64,000 bases of DNA, taken from the NCBI GenBank assembly GCA_002946415.1, contig NJPS01000012.1, positions 558,001 through 622,000 on the forward strand. Direction: 5' to 3'. The translations under genes were made by a program, and so were the position numbers. This DNA is from Rutstroemia sp. NJR-2017a BVV2 (lineage: Eukaryota; Ascomycota; Leotiomycetes; Helotiales; Rutstroemiaceae). The notes beneath the pieces are model-generated. The model searched no databases. It saw nothing but the letters and a program-made list of their open reading frames with translations, and was not told where the DNA came from. Shown in pieces: positions 1-11,900 of this stretch; position 1 is the first letter of the stretch, and each line of letters begins with the position of its first letter.

Positions 1-1125
1 ATACACTCTGAGATGGGTTGAGAACGATTTTGAGCAGTATTTGGGTTCAATTGTGATAGAGACAAAAAGAGTATCAAAGATTGTGGTGTCGCTTGCCACA
101 ACTAAACCCCACCAGGTGTTGGATGCTGGATTACTTTTATTCCCGCGTAAGGTTTGGAAACTGCACGCGGGATTTGGCTTGAATATGTTTTAATCTAAGT
201 AATATCAACGACGACGGAAAAATTTAACTTCATGTAAAAGAAGAAATAAATGGCAGGCTATACCTTTCCGAATAAAACCGTCTTGATTCATGTATATTGA
301 CTCGTTGATTTAGTACAATTTTCTCAAATGAGCGTGTATGAAGGGCGATTTCTTCTGGCGAGGTGCACTTGGAAATAACTCGCAGCTGTGGCTTTGCCGC
401 CCCATAATTTTTCCATTTCCGCTTTGACTTCTGTCATGTCCCATTATCTGTGCTCAACGAGTAGACTCGAGATCCGACCGAACGGTTGACGACGAAAGTG
501 AGACTATTCCCAGAACTATTCGCAGAAGAAAGTTACGTAACCGTGCAACGCTCCGGTTTCTCGCAAAATACTATTCAATTCCGACAAGCAAACGACAGCT
601 CTGTGTCTGCGTAACCTTACTCTGTTCATTGCGTTGCCGACATTAACGCGAGCAATCGACGAGCAATCTACGAGCCACCCCACATCTTGTTCCTTATCAC
701 GACATTCCTGGCACTGAATGAGATCATAATCTCATGAGCTGAGAAAGACATACCGTGTACAACATACACGAACTGCATACTCTGCGGCACTTCCTACCAG
801 GGCGCAGATTGCTCAATTGCTAGCCTATCAACTACCCATCCGATCCGTGCCCACGGCATCGACGCAGTCGAAGCATTGATACCATATCATTCGACTTCTA
901 TTGAGATCTCCTGTTTATCCGGCCCGTCTCCTCGAAAATCATTATCACCATATCCACAAGGGAGAATTATTCGGAGACGATGTTGGGGTAAAAGAAAGAT
1001 AAAAGACAGTCCTGCTCTGATACTTTGGTACTCCAGCAAAGTTCTACTTTTATTTTTCTTGACATCTTTGAAATACATATATCATATATCGACAACATAA
1101 CATGGTGCATATTTCCACCAACATC
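1..1125. other. Intergenic region upstream of the F-box gene
   Basis: No gene could be supported here. Two short overlapping ORFs on opposite strands near 876-1100 show no recognisable protein. The last 100 bases before the F-box start are AT-rich and probably hold its promoter and 5' leader. The left edge may lie beside a gene outside the window. Confidence 0.5.
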
Positions 1126-2111
1126 ATGTCTTTACCAACGGAGGTCAGTGTGTTAAATGAATGGACACTGTAAACTCTGCTAACCTTCCCCAAAGCTCCT
1201 CCTCAATGTCCTCTCACTCTTCCCTACTCGCGAACTTCTTCCGATTGCTTGCACCTGCCATCGTTTCCACGATGTCATCATCCGAATCATCCACCACCGT
1301 CTTATCGCAGCAGCCTCGCTCCAAGACCACAAACTGATTCTCGAATGTTTCCACCCCTCCACCAAACTCATCACTCCATACCTGTTCTGCGACTATCTCG
1401 GCACAGATGGGTTAAGTGACGTTGCTGGCGAGGGAGAAATATACAAGGATGTGAAAGAAACCGGCCGACTAGGCAAAATGGCCGGTCTCTATTCCCACTT
1501 CAGACCCGTCCCACCCGAAGACCGTATGGTCTGGAAACGGAGCCACCCCACCGGCGGAGCCGTCCCCGGCGTGCTAGCAAAATCGGAAGAAGAACTCGTC
1601 TCGCAAAATATCGATCTCGAGTCGCACGAGCTATTCTCCCAACTCTGCACCATCACCAATCTCGTCAAAGTCGGTCCTAATCGCGGCTTGTTCTTGAGCT
1701 GCGTGAATATCGGCGACGGGTTGACTAGAGTATGGCGCAATTGGCTTTCAGACCGAGCGTCGGCGAACGAGAAGCGCATCGAGACGAAAGAAGAGTTTGA
1801 GAGTCGACTATTATGGGCAGATTCGGAACAGCATGTCGGCTTGCGGCTGAGGGTGTCCAGAGATGTGGACGCTCATGCTCCGATATTGCTTGCCCAGGAT
1901 GAGGATGTTTCAGTTTCGTACAAACTTGAATATGAAGGTAAGCTTCTCTGAAAAATATCCTGATGCGCCTGCTGTATTGCATGTGTCGCTAACCTAGTCC
2001 GCAGAATTGGTGATAAGGAGTACACAGCTTCTGCTCAAAGTAGAAGAATCCTTGACTCAAGAAGTCGAAAGTTCAGGTAAAGCAATCGTGATTGGATCCT
2101 GGGATTATTAG
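1126..2111 (+). CDS. F-box domain protein
   Basis: The product is probably a substrate adaptor of an SCF ubiquitin ligase; the substrate cannot be told. Three exons fit: 1126-1143, 1196-1937 and 2005-2111, giving 288 residues. The F-box lies at residues 3-45: it opens LPTELLLNVLSLFPTREL, followed by a CTCHRFHDV segment, the usual F-box spacing. The rest has no repeats I recognise (no LRR or WD40), as in many short fungal F-box proteins. The first exon codes for only six residues, so gene finders can easily miss the F-box start. A second in-frame ATG at 1102 would add eight residues. The 5' half uses C-ending codons and the 3' half more G-ending codons. Confidence 0.82.
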
Positions 2112-3664
2112 ATCCCCTTTTTTTCTGTTACCGACGATTCGGTTTCCTGGACCTCCTTTTTTTTTGGAGAACATATACGAAGAGATGAGAACTTCATGAG
2201 ATGAGATGAGGCCACATATGACATTTTTATGATAAGATTTTTGAGATGAATACTTACGTTCTTTGTTCTGCTACGATATAGGCCGGTTGTGCGAACTTGA
2301 TGGGGTTTATCAGGTGCCGGTGGCTTGTGCGATGGGTACTGCCACGATGATGGATTTGCCGATGGGGAATTTGTTGGTACAGGGGTATGCTTAGGGGTGG
2401 AGGGGGAAGAGTGGGAAGAGGAAAGGCTCGGAATGGGAATGGAAAACAGCTGGGATGGGAAAGAGCTTGGGATGAAAAAGGGCTTCGGATGGGAAAGAGC
2501 TTCGGATGGGAATATCTTCTTCCAGGGTGGATATGGTTTGGGGATGGAAATGGGATTGGGTAGATGATTTGGATTGATTTGGATTCTATTGGATTGGGTT
2601 TAGGATGGATTTGGAGTGATTGGAAATGGGTTGTGGTTGGATGGGATTGGATTGGATACAGTGAAGTAAATCTGTTGTAATCCCAGATTTGGGTTGTGAT
2701 TTTACCTACTTAGTATCAGTAGTAGATGCTAGACGGCTAGATGATAGATTGTAGTAAATGGCTGTTTCATTACTCGAGTATGGAAATGCAAATCTTGTAA
2801 TTGATTGAGAGTTGTACTTGCTTGAGAATTGAGGTTGTCAAAAGCTTGATTTTTGTGGCTGGGGCATGGGTGTGGGTATGGGCGTGGGATTCGCTGTGAT
2901 ATAGGAGGGAGCAAAGGTAAAGGGGGAAAAGAAGGGAGTATTTCAGCCCTGAAGAGACAAGCAGAGAAGAGGGTATCAGATTTTATGAGGGGGGGAGGGG
3001 AATATAGTTAGAGGTTAACTGGAAGGATCGATGGGAGATTGGACTACTGGCTTGCTGTATGGAAATGGGAATCCGTAAGTGAGTGAGTATAGTAAGTATG
3101 GTAAGCTGTTGATAAGGGAGTGAGTGTTTTGGGGGAGTGGGGAGAGTGGGGAGAGTGGGAGAGTGTAGTGAAGGTATAATGGTGTGATGTGGGGTTTTGT
3201 TGGGCTGGGGGGTTGGTTATGGGGGTGTTGGGGTTGGGTTTGGATTTGTTTATGGGGGTGTTTTTGGGAGGGGAGGGAAAGGGGGTACTGGGGTTGCTGG
3301 GAGTGCTGGGAGTGCTGGGAGTACTGGGGAGTTAGGAGTTGGGAAGTAGGAGCTGAGAGGTAAGAGGTAGGAGGTAGGAGGTGGAAGACAGGATAGAGGA
3401 GAGTTGGGAGTTGGGAAATAGAAAAGCTGGGAGCTGGTCTACTGAAAGAGTTAGGAGCTGGAAAAGCTGAAAGCTGGGGTGTACTGACAGCAGCTTGGAA
3501 TTAGGAGTCAATATCAATATTCGGAACACTACTTAGGGGTTAATAGCGTGCTGAGGACAGAATGATTAGAGTATAGCTATTTTTAATTTTCTGAAAAGAA
3601 GTATTAGGAAGATAAATAAGGGGAGATCTTCTCTCCTTATACCCCGCCCGGTTAACTTGATAGC
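2112..3664. repeat. G-rich low-complexity spacer between convergent genes
   Basis: This spacer separates the 3' ends of the F-box gene (+) and the NACHT gene (-). From about 2320 to 3530 the plus strand is almost free of C and built from degenerate GGGA, GGAT and TTGGG words. It includes a 9-bp tandem repeat (CTGGGAGTG, three copies, last one varied) near 3297-3325 and a run of the form G3-A-G4-A-G3-A3-G5 at 3266-3285, a canonical G-quadruplex motif. ORFs called here are low-complexity and have no protein character. It may form long 3' UTRs; that is inference. Confidence 0.75.
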
Positions 3665-6600
3665 TTAATCGTAATACCTCCAAATCTTGGCCGTTCTATC
3701 TGCACTGGCTGTGGCGAAGTAACCTCTTCTTGAGCTCGCTGCAATACTTGTAACATCATTCTTGTGACCTTTTAATATAAGCTGCGACTTGCCTGTTTGT
3801 GGATCCCAGAACTGAACTCCCCTGTCCTTGGAGCCGGAGAGTACCCATTTCCCATCGGGTGTAAACCTGGTAGTTACTACGGAGTCCTAATTCATGTTAT
3901 TGAAAGAAAGCAAAAGCTAGAAAGGTGGTTTACCTCGTGGCCCTTGAAGGTTCTAATACAGCGACTATTTTTACCTCTCGAAGGAGTAAACTCCCACATC
4001 TTGATCGTATTATCAGAACTACCAGATACGAGATACTTGCCATTTGGTGCGAAAGCAACAGAGAATGCCGAGCTTTCATGACCATCTCGACCCTCAAGTT
4101 TGTCGACTAAGTCTCCAGTAGCAATTTCCCAGATTCTAACTCTGCCAGAATTATTGGATCTTTCGAGAGAACCAGCAGCAATATATTTAGTATCTGGAGA
4201 AATAGCAACATCTGTAATAATACGGGTAGCAGATAATACCAAAGGATTTGAATTACTCTCAATATCCCAAAATCTAACAGTTCTATCTGCACTGCCAGAA
4301 ACAATAGTACGACCATCGTTGATAAATTCGAGCGAATAAATACTTCCCTCATGACCAGCGAAGGTAGTATTAATACTTCTAGAAGTAATATCCCAAACCT
4401 ATAATCGTTAATAATAGCACCTGGACATCGATGTTGTTACTTACTCTGATCAACTCGTCTCTGCCACCAGTAGCAAGATATTTTCCGTCGGGGCTAAAGC
4501 ATACACTTCTAATATAAAAGGTATCCATAGGATCAACTGATTCATGTTGAAGAGTACAGATATTCTGTCCAGTAGCAACATCGAAGATCTGTGCAACTCG
4601 GATACCACAAGTAGCAACATATTTTCCGTCATAGCTGAATGTAATACAGCGGACTATACTTGAGTGTGGAAGAGTGTGAAGAAGATCAATATCAAGTTCG
4701 GGGTTAAAGCTAGCAGACCAATCCGAACCAACTTTCTTTCGGTGTTCGGTGACGGTGACTTCTGAATCTTCCTTCATTGCAGCAGCCTCTTTCGCCAAAG
4801 CAGCCTCCCACGCCAAGGCAGCTTCCTTCTCCAAGGCAGCCTCCTTCTCCAAGGCAGCCTCCTTCTCCAAGGCAGCCTCCTTCTCCAAGGCAGCCTCCTT
4901 CTCCAAGGCAGCCTCCTTCTCCAAGGCAGCCTCTTTCTCTAAGGCAGCTTTCTTTAGGTGCATTCCTATTTTCCTTCGAAGAATCGGTGCAGGCTTGTCT
5001 GTCGCTTTGCCATGGTGCACTGTAGTATGATGTTGCAAGGCAGCTTTGGTGGGGAATCCACGAAGGGAAAGATCACAGGACATCTCTCCGCACCTGTAGA
5101 CTTTAATATGGTAATATGCTTCATGCTGATCTCGTTCTTCAATCGACACAAAACCATTGACTCTTCTTTTGCACTGATATCGACACAGATATCCTGATGT
5201 CCCATAGATTTCCCTGAAGCACTCAAGTAACCTAGGATCATGCTGGTGTGAGAGATCAGAGCTATGAAGAAGGTATGCTGAAATACTATTATAATGGTTC
5301 GAGAGCTGGGTTAAGCTTGTTGGATCCATTTCGAGCTCAAAGCGCTCCAGTTCTTGTGAATATTAGCAGGTTTCAACCCAAATTCGATGCTTTTTGTCCC
5401 ACTTGCCTTCAGGTGAATTAATACTCGACCTTCGTTGTTCCAGTCGCTTCCGGAATACTAAGACTTTTTCCAGAAACTGCTGAATATTAGGGAACTGGGA
5501 CCATGATAGCAGGTTCTCACGGGATCCTGATTGAAGATCATCGCTGTTGACCCCTGGGTTGTCATATGGCATTGTTAGAGGCTTCAGTGATTGAGTGAGA
5601 TGGTTCAATTGCTGAATAAGTGCTTCTGCGTCGGCGGGAGAGTTACGCAATTTTGAAAGTCTGAATCGAAGGAGATGGTCTATCCAAAATTCGTGAGCGT
5701 AGCTGTGCAATCCATGGTAGCCTTTGATGATCCGAATTTCAGCCTCAAAATCTGTCATTGAAGGCGACATGAGAGATAGACTGGATGATAAATACGAAAC
5801 ACATGAGAAGGCCATGTCAAAGTGAGCGTGAGACTCCTGTAGGTAAGGTCCACTATCGGGGTGCAGAATATATCTTTCATACACTCGTTAGTATTGTAAA
5901 TAAACTAAAAAATTGCCTCCACAGAACGGGAAATGCATACTCCTTTGCCGAAAAATGAACGAAATTGAGGGTACCCGATGGCCCTTGCTCAATCAATGGT
6001 TTGCATTGGTCTAAAACGCGAATAGATAACTTCGTAGTATCGTCGAGGACAGTATTTCCAGGGTAGAAGGCCAGCCCATCTTGCAATTCGAAGGGCTTGA
6101 GCTTGCGGTATGAACATGCCATCCACTTCAGAATTCTGACAGATGTCCGACGGCTGGATTCGTTTGATTCGTTGATACGTTGTAGAATTCTTCCGTATCT
6201 TCATCCCATAGTTAGCAGAACTACTGGCACACAGAGAGGTCATTTTTGAATGGCTCACGCTTCGTGTAGGCCTTCCGGGAGGCTCTCTGCAGCTTCAAAC
6301 AGCTCTTTTACGGAGAACCGACCTTCAAGCTCTGAAAGAACTAGCCTGACATAAAGAAACATCCCTAAAACCCACCAATAGATTAAACACAGATGGCTTT
6401 TAGGAGGATTGGCGCACTTACCAGTCGCTTTATCTACAACAATCTGCTCGACTTTGTTGATGACGGCGGGATCAAAACTTTCTCGAAGTGTCCTCAGTTC
6501 TTCATGAACATGTAGTCGAATATCCATGTCGATACAGGCTCGTTGATCATGTTCGCTCAAGACAATGGTCGGCTTCTTTCCGAGGACGCTCTGTATACAA

Positions 6601-8162
6601 GCATTTTCCCTGCTCGAGATCAAGAGCTTACATCTATCTCCGGAAAGTTTCATCAAACGGAAGAGTTCACTGAGAATGGCCCTTTGGTCTGCTACTCGAC
6701 ACTCATCCAGACCATCGATAATAATGCGGGTTGCCGGTACAGTTGCGATGAGTTCTGGCAGGACCTTTCGTAACTGGACAAGTGTTGCGGTACTTCGTGA
6801 GGCGTATTTATCGGCGACAAGAGACGCTGAATCAATATTGGCCTGTAGGAGTTGAAGAGTTAGGGTCTTCAAAATCTGAGTGCACATGTCTTTGCTATCA
6901 GAGGTGCTATCACAGAAGTAGTAAATCAATGAGTATTTCTGGTGTACTGCGGGGGCTTCGATCAAGTGCGCACACAAGATGCTTTTCCCTGTTTATTAAA
7001 AGCTTAGCATATCTTGTCACGAATCGCAGTGAAGTGCTGTCTCACCAGCCCCTGGAATGCCTTTCAGCCAAATGATCGGATGCATCCTGCTATCACTAAT
7101 CCATGACATTATTTGCGGATTTTGGAGAAGCCATTCACCGGTTCCAGATTGCCGTCTCCGAAGCAATCTATCTATGATATCTTGTTGTTCGTTATTGGTG
7201 ATGGCAAGCCAAGCTATAGAATCTTTGAGTTGGTAGTCTTGCCTCTCCTTCTCACGCCGAGCAATATCTTGTTCTGCAAGGAGTCGCGCGCTTCGTGCCT
7301 CTGCTATATTAATGAACGAAGCCTCTCTGTCTATGAGGTCCGTGTGACGGGATAGGCTTTTAAGAATACCTGCGAATCGAGAGTCGAAATTTCTCCACAA
7401 CGAGTCAAATACAACATGCCATACTAGCTTAAGTTAGCTACAGTATCTCTCCTCAGCCTTACGTGGGGTTCGAACGTGGTCGTCTGAAAAGTTTGTAGGC
7501 ACAACTGTGGAATTCGACGATATCACAGTAGACCATTGCTAAAACTTTCTTAAAATCGGGATGGTCCCCGAACATTTTCTGAAGCCGATCAAAACGCGAC
7601 ATCGATTCACCAATGAGAGCGTATGCGTCAAGTAATTTGTCCAAGATGGCTGTATGAGCACTGGCGAGCTGTCAACGTTTAGTCAGTGTGCTTTCGATCA
7701 AAGCTGATAAGAAGTGCCGACCTGCAACAGTAATTTGATTGGAGCCTAAGTTCCAATGATTTTTATTAGTGCTCTGATGTCATTATCGTTCGGAGAGTTC
7801 ATTTCGAGACATACCCATATCCATGGCAAGTATGGTGTTCCATTACAAAGAACTTCAATTGACTTGGAGTACTTTTCAAGAGCTTCCAAGAAAGGCTGGA
7901 TCCGTCGCATGTATCTCATAGATCTTCTTCCACGCTGGTGTTGTTGCATATCGAATGCTGCTCTCCAAACATCTTCGAGGGTAGTCGATTGGAAATTGAC
8001 AGCATCGATTGAATCGACAGACTGCTTCAAATTCATGAAAGCCATATCGATGGATGCTAATGGGTCTGGGGCCGGCATTGCGATAGGTTTCCTGATTCCT
8101 TTAATATCTGGAACGCTTTCGTAACTTTCGTTGGCAGTTGATAATGGGTCTAGGGCCGACAT
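3665..8162 (-). CDS. NACHT STAND (NLR-like) protein with C2H2 fingers and Tup1-type WD40 propeller
   Basis: Eleven exons join with consistent phases: 8162-7815, 7745-7722, 7668-7476, 7423-7046, 6988-6422, 6364-6259, 6198-5941, 5873-5425, 5352-4445, 4398-3934 and 3886-3665, giving about 1305 residues. The N-terminus is the helical region common in fungal NACHT proteins (GTPYLPWIW, then KLLLQ). The NACHT domain follows with Walker A GIPGAGKS near residue 310 and Walker B IIIDGLDE near 405. VHFSAKEYIL lies after it, then two degenerate C2H2 fingers at about 825-885. A KEAALE repeat linker occupies about 910-960. The last 315 residues match the Tup1/RcoA propeller (FNPELDIDLLHTL, YIRSVCFSPDGKYLATG, SGSKDRGVQFWDP). 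STAND proteins are ATP-switched receptors, in fungi often of non-self recognition. The donor at 7475 (GTTCGA) is the weakest junction. Confidence 0.85.
4780..4960 (-). repeat. 18-bp coding minisatellite, KEAALE repeats
   Basis: About nine tandem copies of an 18-bp unit (plus strand CTTCTCCAAGGCAGCCTC) lie inside the NACHT gene. The inner copies are identical and the outer ones diverged. On the minus strand they encode KEAALE, a charged alanine-rich sequence expected to form a rigid single alpha helix between the zinc fingers and the propeller. The 18-bp period keeps the frame, so copy number can change without breaking the protein. Confidence 0.85.
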
Positions 8163-8226
8163 TGCGATAGGTTTCCTGATTCCCTTAATATCTGGAACGC
8201 TTTCGTAACTTTCGTTGGCAGTTGAT
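8059..8226 (-). repeat. 84-bp tandem duplication across the NACHT start codon
   Basis: Two adjacent 84-bp copies (8059-8142 and 8143-8226) differ at only three positions. Each contains an ATG in the same frame: ATG-TCG in the outer copy (8162) and ATG-CCG in the inner copy. Because 84 is a multiple of three, the outer copy extends the reading frame. The chosen start at 8162 is the first in-frame ATG after an upstream stop. Confidence 0.9.
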
Positions 8227-8936
8227 GGTATCTTGCAGAGATAGTTAAATCTCCGACCATTTAGTTATGGCCCTCAGATAGATAATATCTGGCGTGGACA
8301 CTACCTTGGTTATTTGGCGAAGCTGCTGCTATGATGGAAACACAAGTGTGGTGTCACTGGTGAGGCTTATGTTGCAGCAGCTGCATGCATAACATAGCCC
8401 GATGGATATATTCTCTCCGGCGTGGAAAACAGCAGGCCAATTTTAGGATAATATATTATAGCTAGTTACTATCACCAGAAAAACATTCGAAATACTCTAA
8501 GATATTATAATATTTTCATTGTCCAAATATCTTTTGAAGAATATTGTCGGCGACTCGGCCTGTTATTTCTGAACTGTAGAGGATGGAAACGCAAGTGTGG
8601 TGTGACTAGTGTCACTGGTGACTCGGTGAGGCTTATTTTGCATACATAACACAGCCCGACGGGCATATTGTACAGTAACATTTGTGGTGGCTGAGAGCGG
8701 TAAATGGCCACGCAGCACGCTTTTGTTCATTCGCTTGCTTGCGAAGTAATTTGCATCGAAACCTGGACCTGGGCGCCGTACGATGCGCTTTTGAAATAAT
8801 CAACCTCTGAAAGCTTTTCATGCTCGTTTCTTCTTGTCCAAATTCTATGCGGACAACGACAAATTTCATCGTATTTTCCCTCTCGAAGCACTTTAAATAT
8901 TCCCAGGAGTAACGTTATCGAGCCGAATTCAACTCC
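8163..8936. promoter_or_regulatory. Divergent promoter of NACHT and SNF2 genes, with a duplicated block
   Basis: The 774-bp spacer separates two diverging genes. It holds two diverged direct copies of an approximately 80-90 bp block, at 8333-8412 and 8582-8670. Both run from GATGGAAAC through AAGTGTGGTGT and GTCACTGGTGA to GTGAGGCTTAT and then CATAACA-CAGCCCGA-like sequence. The second copy has short insertions and a deletion. An AT-rich stretch at 8440-8530 lies between them. The end next to 8162 is the outer copy of the 84-bp duplication. No core promoter element is clear. Confidence 0.6.
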
Positions 8937-11900
8937 ATGGCAGATTTTCAACAAACTGGGCCTTTCAAGCGGCAAAGGATCGTTAGAAATGAAGCGTCAC
9001 TCAAAGTCGTCGAAAATGTCCCATTGTCGCCATCCATCATTCAACTGGATAGGATCTCAACTTTTGATACGTTAAGAATGGATGAATTTGGGGAACCAGT
9101 GGAATACTTTGCATGGGCCGGTGCGGAACCTAACTCTGTCATGTTATTAGCAGATGAATCTAAGTCCGAGATCGAGAAGGAAGAAGAACATACTCGGGTA
9201 AGATGTCCTGAACGAGATATGGCAAAGTTATGTGACTAAGAAACTAAAGTTGCTTGACTCGGCAAACTGTATGTTAGGTGATTCAATCCAATTGGAGGAG
9301 ATATCTTGCCCAAGCTTCACAAGCGTTGTGTTCAACGACGATGAAGCGATGGATTTCCCTCCACCAGCTCAGGCGACAGAGCATTATGCAGGACCAACTA
9401 TGAGCGAGTTGACCGTCTTAAGGTGTCCACGAATTAAACCTGGAGAAGAAGTCTGTTTTGGAATGGTTAGCAATTCAAACGTGTTCAAGCATCAAGGCTC
9501 TGACTTCAAGATAGGTCTCAAATATCCCTGTCCTTTTAGATGATACTCAGTGTCTACAATCCGCGCCCATTCATGTACAGTTAGACCAATCAAACCAACT
9601 ACTTCGATTGGATACATGCCGGGTGTTTGGGACAATACGTCCGAAATACTCTAACATCTTCCATGCCCTCAAAGACATGAATCTCGCAACGACCCAATAC
9701 TACTGTACTGTAGAGATGCAAGACGAGAAAACGCAAGGAAAGGTTGAAGATCACGAAAAGAGAAGCCAGATTAAGGTCTTTCTCAGTGTCATATTCTACG
9801 GCGTTATGGAAGCCTATGAATATGTTGGCGAATTCTTTCAGGAGTGTCAGATGTATCTTCAAGACCCGTTTCATTGCGATCGTGACGTGAAATATATGAA
9901 TCCACACATGCTTCGCAGGCGAGAAGAAGAGCCAATTACCACAGCATCAATCATTTTCGAGAGTGTCACTTGTCTCGCAGGGAATGTCAGCCCTCAGATT
10001 GATCTATTTACAGTTTTGAGGAACGAAGATAACATTGAAGAAGCGGAGACGCCGATGGCGATAAAAACGTGTCTCTTTCGGTAAGATCTTCCCATATTTT
10101 CCGTAGCTTCTTGCTAATTTTACAAAGACATCAAAAGCAAGCACTGAAATTTATGTCGCGAAGAGAACTGGGGTGGGCATTTGATTCCTCAAGAAGTGAC
10201 ATTTGGGCCAGGGAGGGGTCACTGTATGTTATGCATCTCGTTCAGATTTATCCAATTAACTAACTTCATCATAGATATGTTAATACTATCACTGGAGAAA
10301 CGCAATGGGCACCTCCTCCTGATTTTAGAGGAGGACTTCTGGCTGATGACATGGGACTTGGGAAGACCCTCACCATGATAGCACTAATCGCTCTCAACAA
10401 AAAAGAGCCCGAGATAATGCCAGTGTCCGAAAACCTTTCAGTCACTTCACGGAGATCTGTTAAAACGAGTCTAATTATTGCCCCGCTTGGCTGTAGGTTC
10501 TCTAACTTCTGAATGTTCAGAATGGTTCAGGCAAATCTGACTTGTATAGTGTTAGAAACATGGCACGAACAGCTACAAAAGTGAGTTGATCGCCTTCTAT
10601 CAGGGCAATTGCTAATTCTAGTAGGCATCTGCGTCCTAGTACAATGTCATGGTATACTTACTATGGCCCGGTTAAACCCTCGATCGACCTGCTTTCAGAG
10701 TATGACATTGTCCTGACAACGTACGAAACAATCGCAGCTCAACTCAAGAAATTCCATAAGTCCAATTCCATAGAAGAGACAGTCTATTCCGTTACATGGC
10801 ATCGAGTGATTCTAGATGAAGGTACGTAGGCGGGAGTCCAGCACTGACGTTACGCTGCTAATCGCGAGCAGCACATATAATTCGGAATAGGGGGACTTCC
10901 AAAGCAAAATCTGTCTGCGCTCTCCATGCTTCCAATCGATGGGCAATTACTGGAACACCCATCCAAAACAAGCTTACCGATCTCGCCAGTATAATCGAAT
11001 TCCTCAGAGTCTTCCCCTTTTCGGATCCGGAAACCTTCAATATCGAGATTTCCCAACCATTGCAAGAATCGGACCAGCAAGGACTTCTGCGACTTAAAAA
11101 ATTGGTCAACGCGGTCACTCTGTGTAGACCAAGGGCTACTATCAATCTTCCAAGCCGTACCGATGAGACTCATCGTTTGACCTTCACCGACTCTGAACAA
11201 GACTTGTATAATTCCGCGCGGGTTTCCACTGCCGGTATGATTGAGAATGCGATGTCTGAAGAGATCACTCAAAAGGGATTATATCTGAACGCATTGAGAT
11301 GGTTAAATAAGCTAAGGCTCATCTGCAACCATGGTGTGATTGCCAGAAAACAAGAGAGCTTTACTGACTTTAATACTGACGGTGATGTGTCCAACACTTG
11401 GGACAAGATTACCGCCCAGAAAGCGTTTGACAGTATGATCGATGCTGGTGCAGCCATATGTGTTGCTTGTTCTGTCAATCTTGCCGACAAAATCTCGGAA
11501 GGCACACCAGAAGGTGATTTCGAATGCTTGGAAGATGGGGGTCAGCCGCCAATCTGCATTCATCTATCCCAATGCCTGTTTGTTCTGTGTCCCTTTTGCG
11601 CTTCGAAAGCTTCAGACCTTTCCGGAAGATCACCGTGCACACATAATCCGAAATGCCCAACTTTTGAAATCTCCATGACTGAATCTTCTCACCCTCAAAT
11701 CTCACATCCTGGAATCACTATGAGTCCAGATTCAACACCAACAAAACTGAAAGCCCTTCTTCAAAACCTCAAGGAGTTTGAAACGGAGAAAAGGTACGTT
11801 AAATCCCCCAGGGGCCAGGTGACAATCTTCATAGCTTTTCTAACAATTGTTTGCTCCAGTGTCGTCTTTTCTTATTGGACTTTTACACTGGATCTCATTG

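Noticed and set aside
1451..1951. ORF beginning at 1451 as a complete gene
   Set aside because: The first codon is GTG and the frame stays open upstream to 1196, where a splice joins it to an F-box start at 1126.
4749..5030. Plus-strand repeat ORFs (KAASFS and RQPPSP repeats)
   Set aside because: They are antisense frames of the KEAALE minisatellite.
5330..5365. Splitting the NACHT locus into a NACHT gene ending at 5363 and a separate C2H2-WD40 gene starting at 5329
   Set aside because: An intron at 5353-5424 with branch sequence TGCTAATATT joins the frames in phase and removes the stop. The KLERFELEMD join and the following finger region match what I know of fungal NACHT proteins. Transcript data could still overturn this.
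7460..7485. B-box-like GGTTCGAAC as part of a tRNA gene
   Set aside because: It lies at an exon/intron border of the NACHT gene, and no A-box or acceptor stem is found at the right distance.
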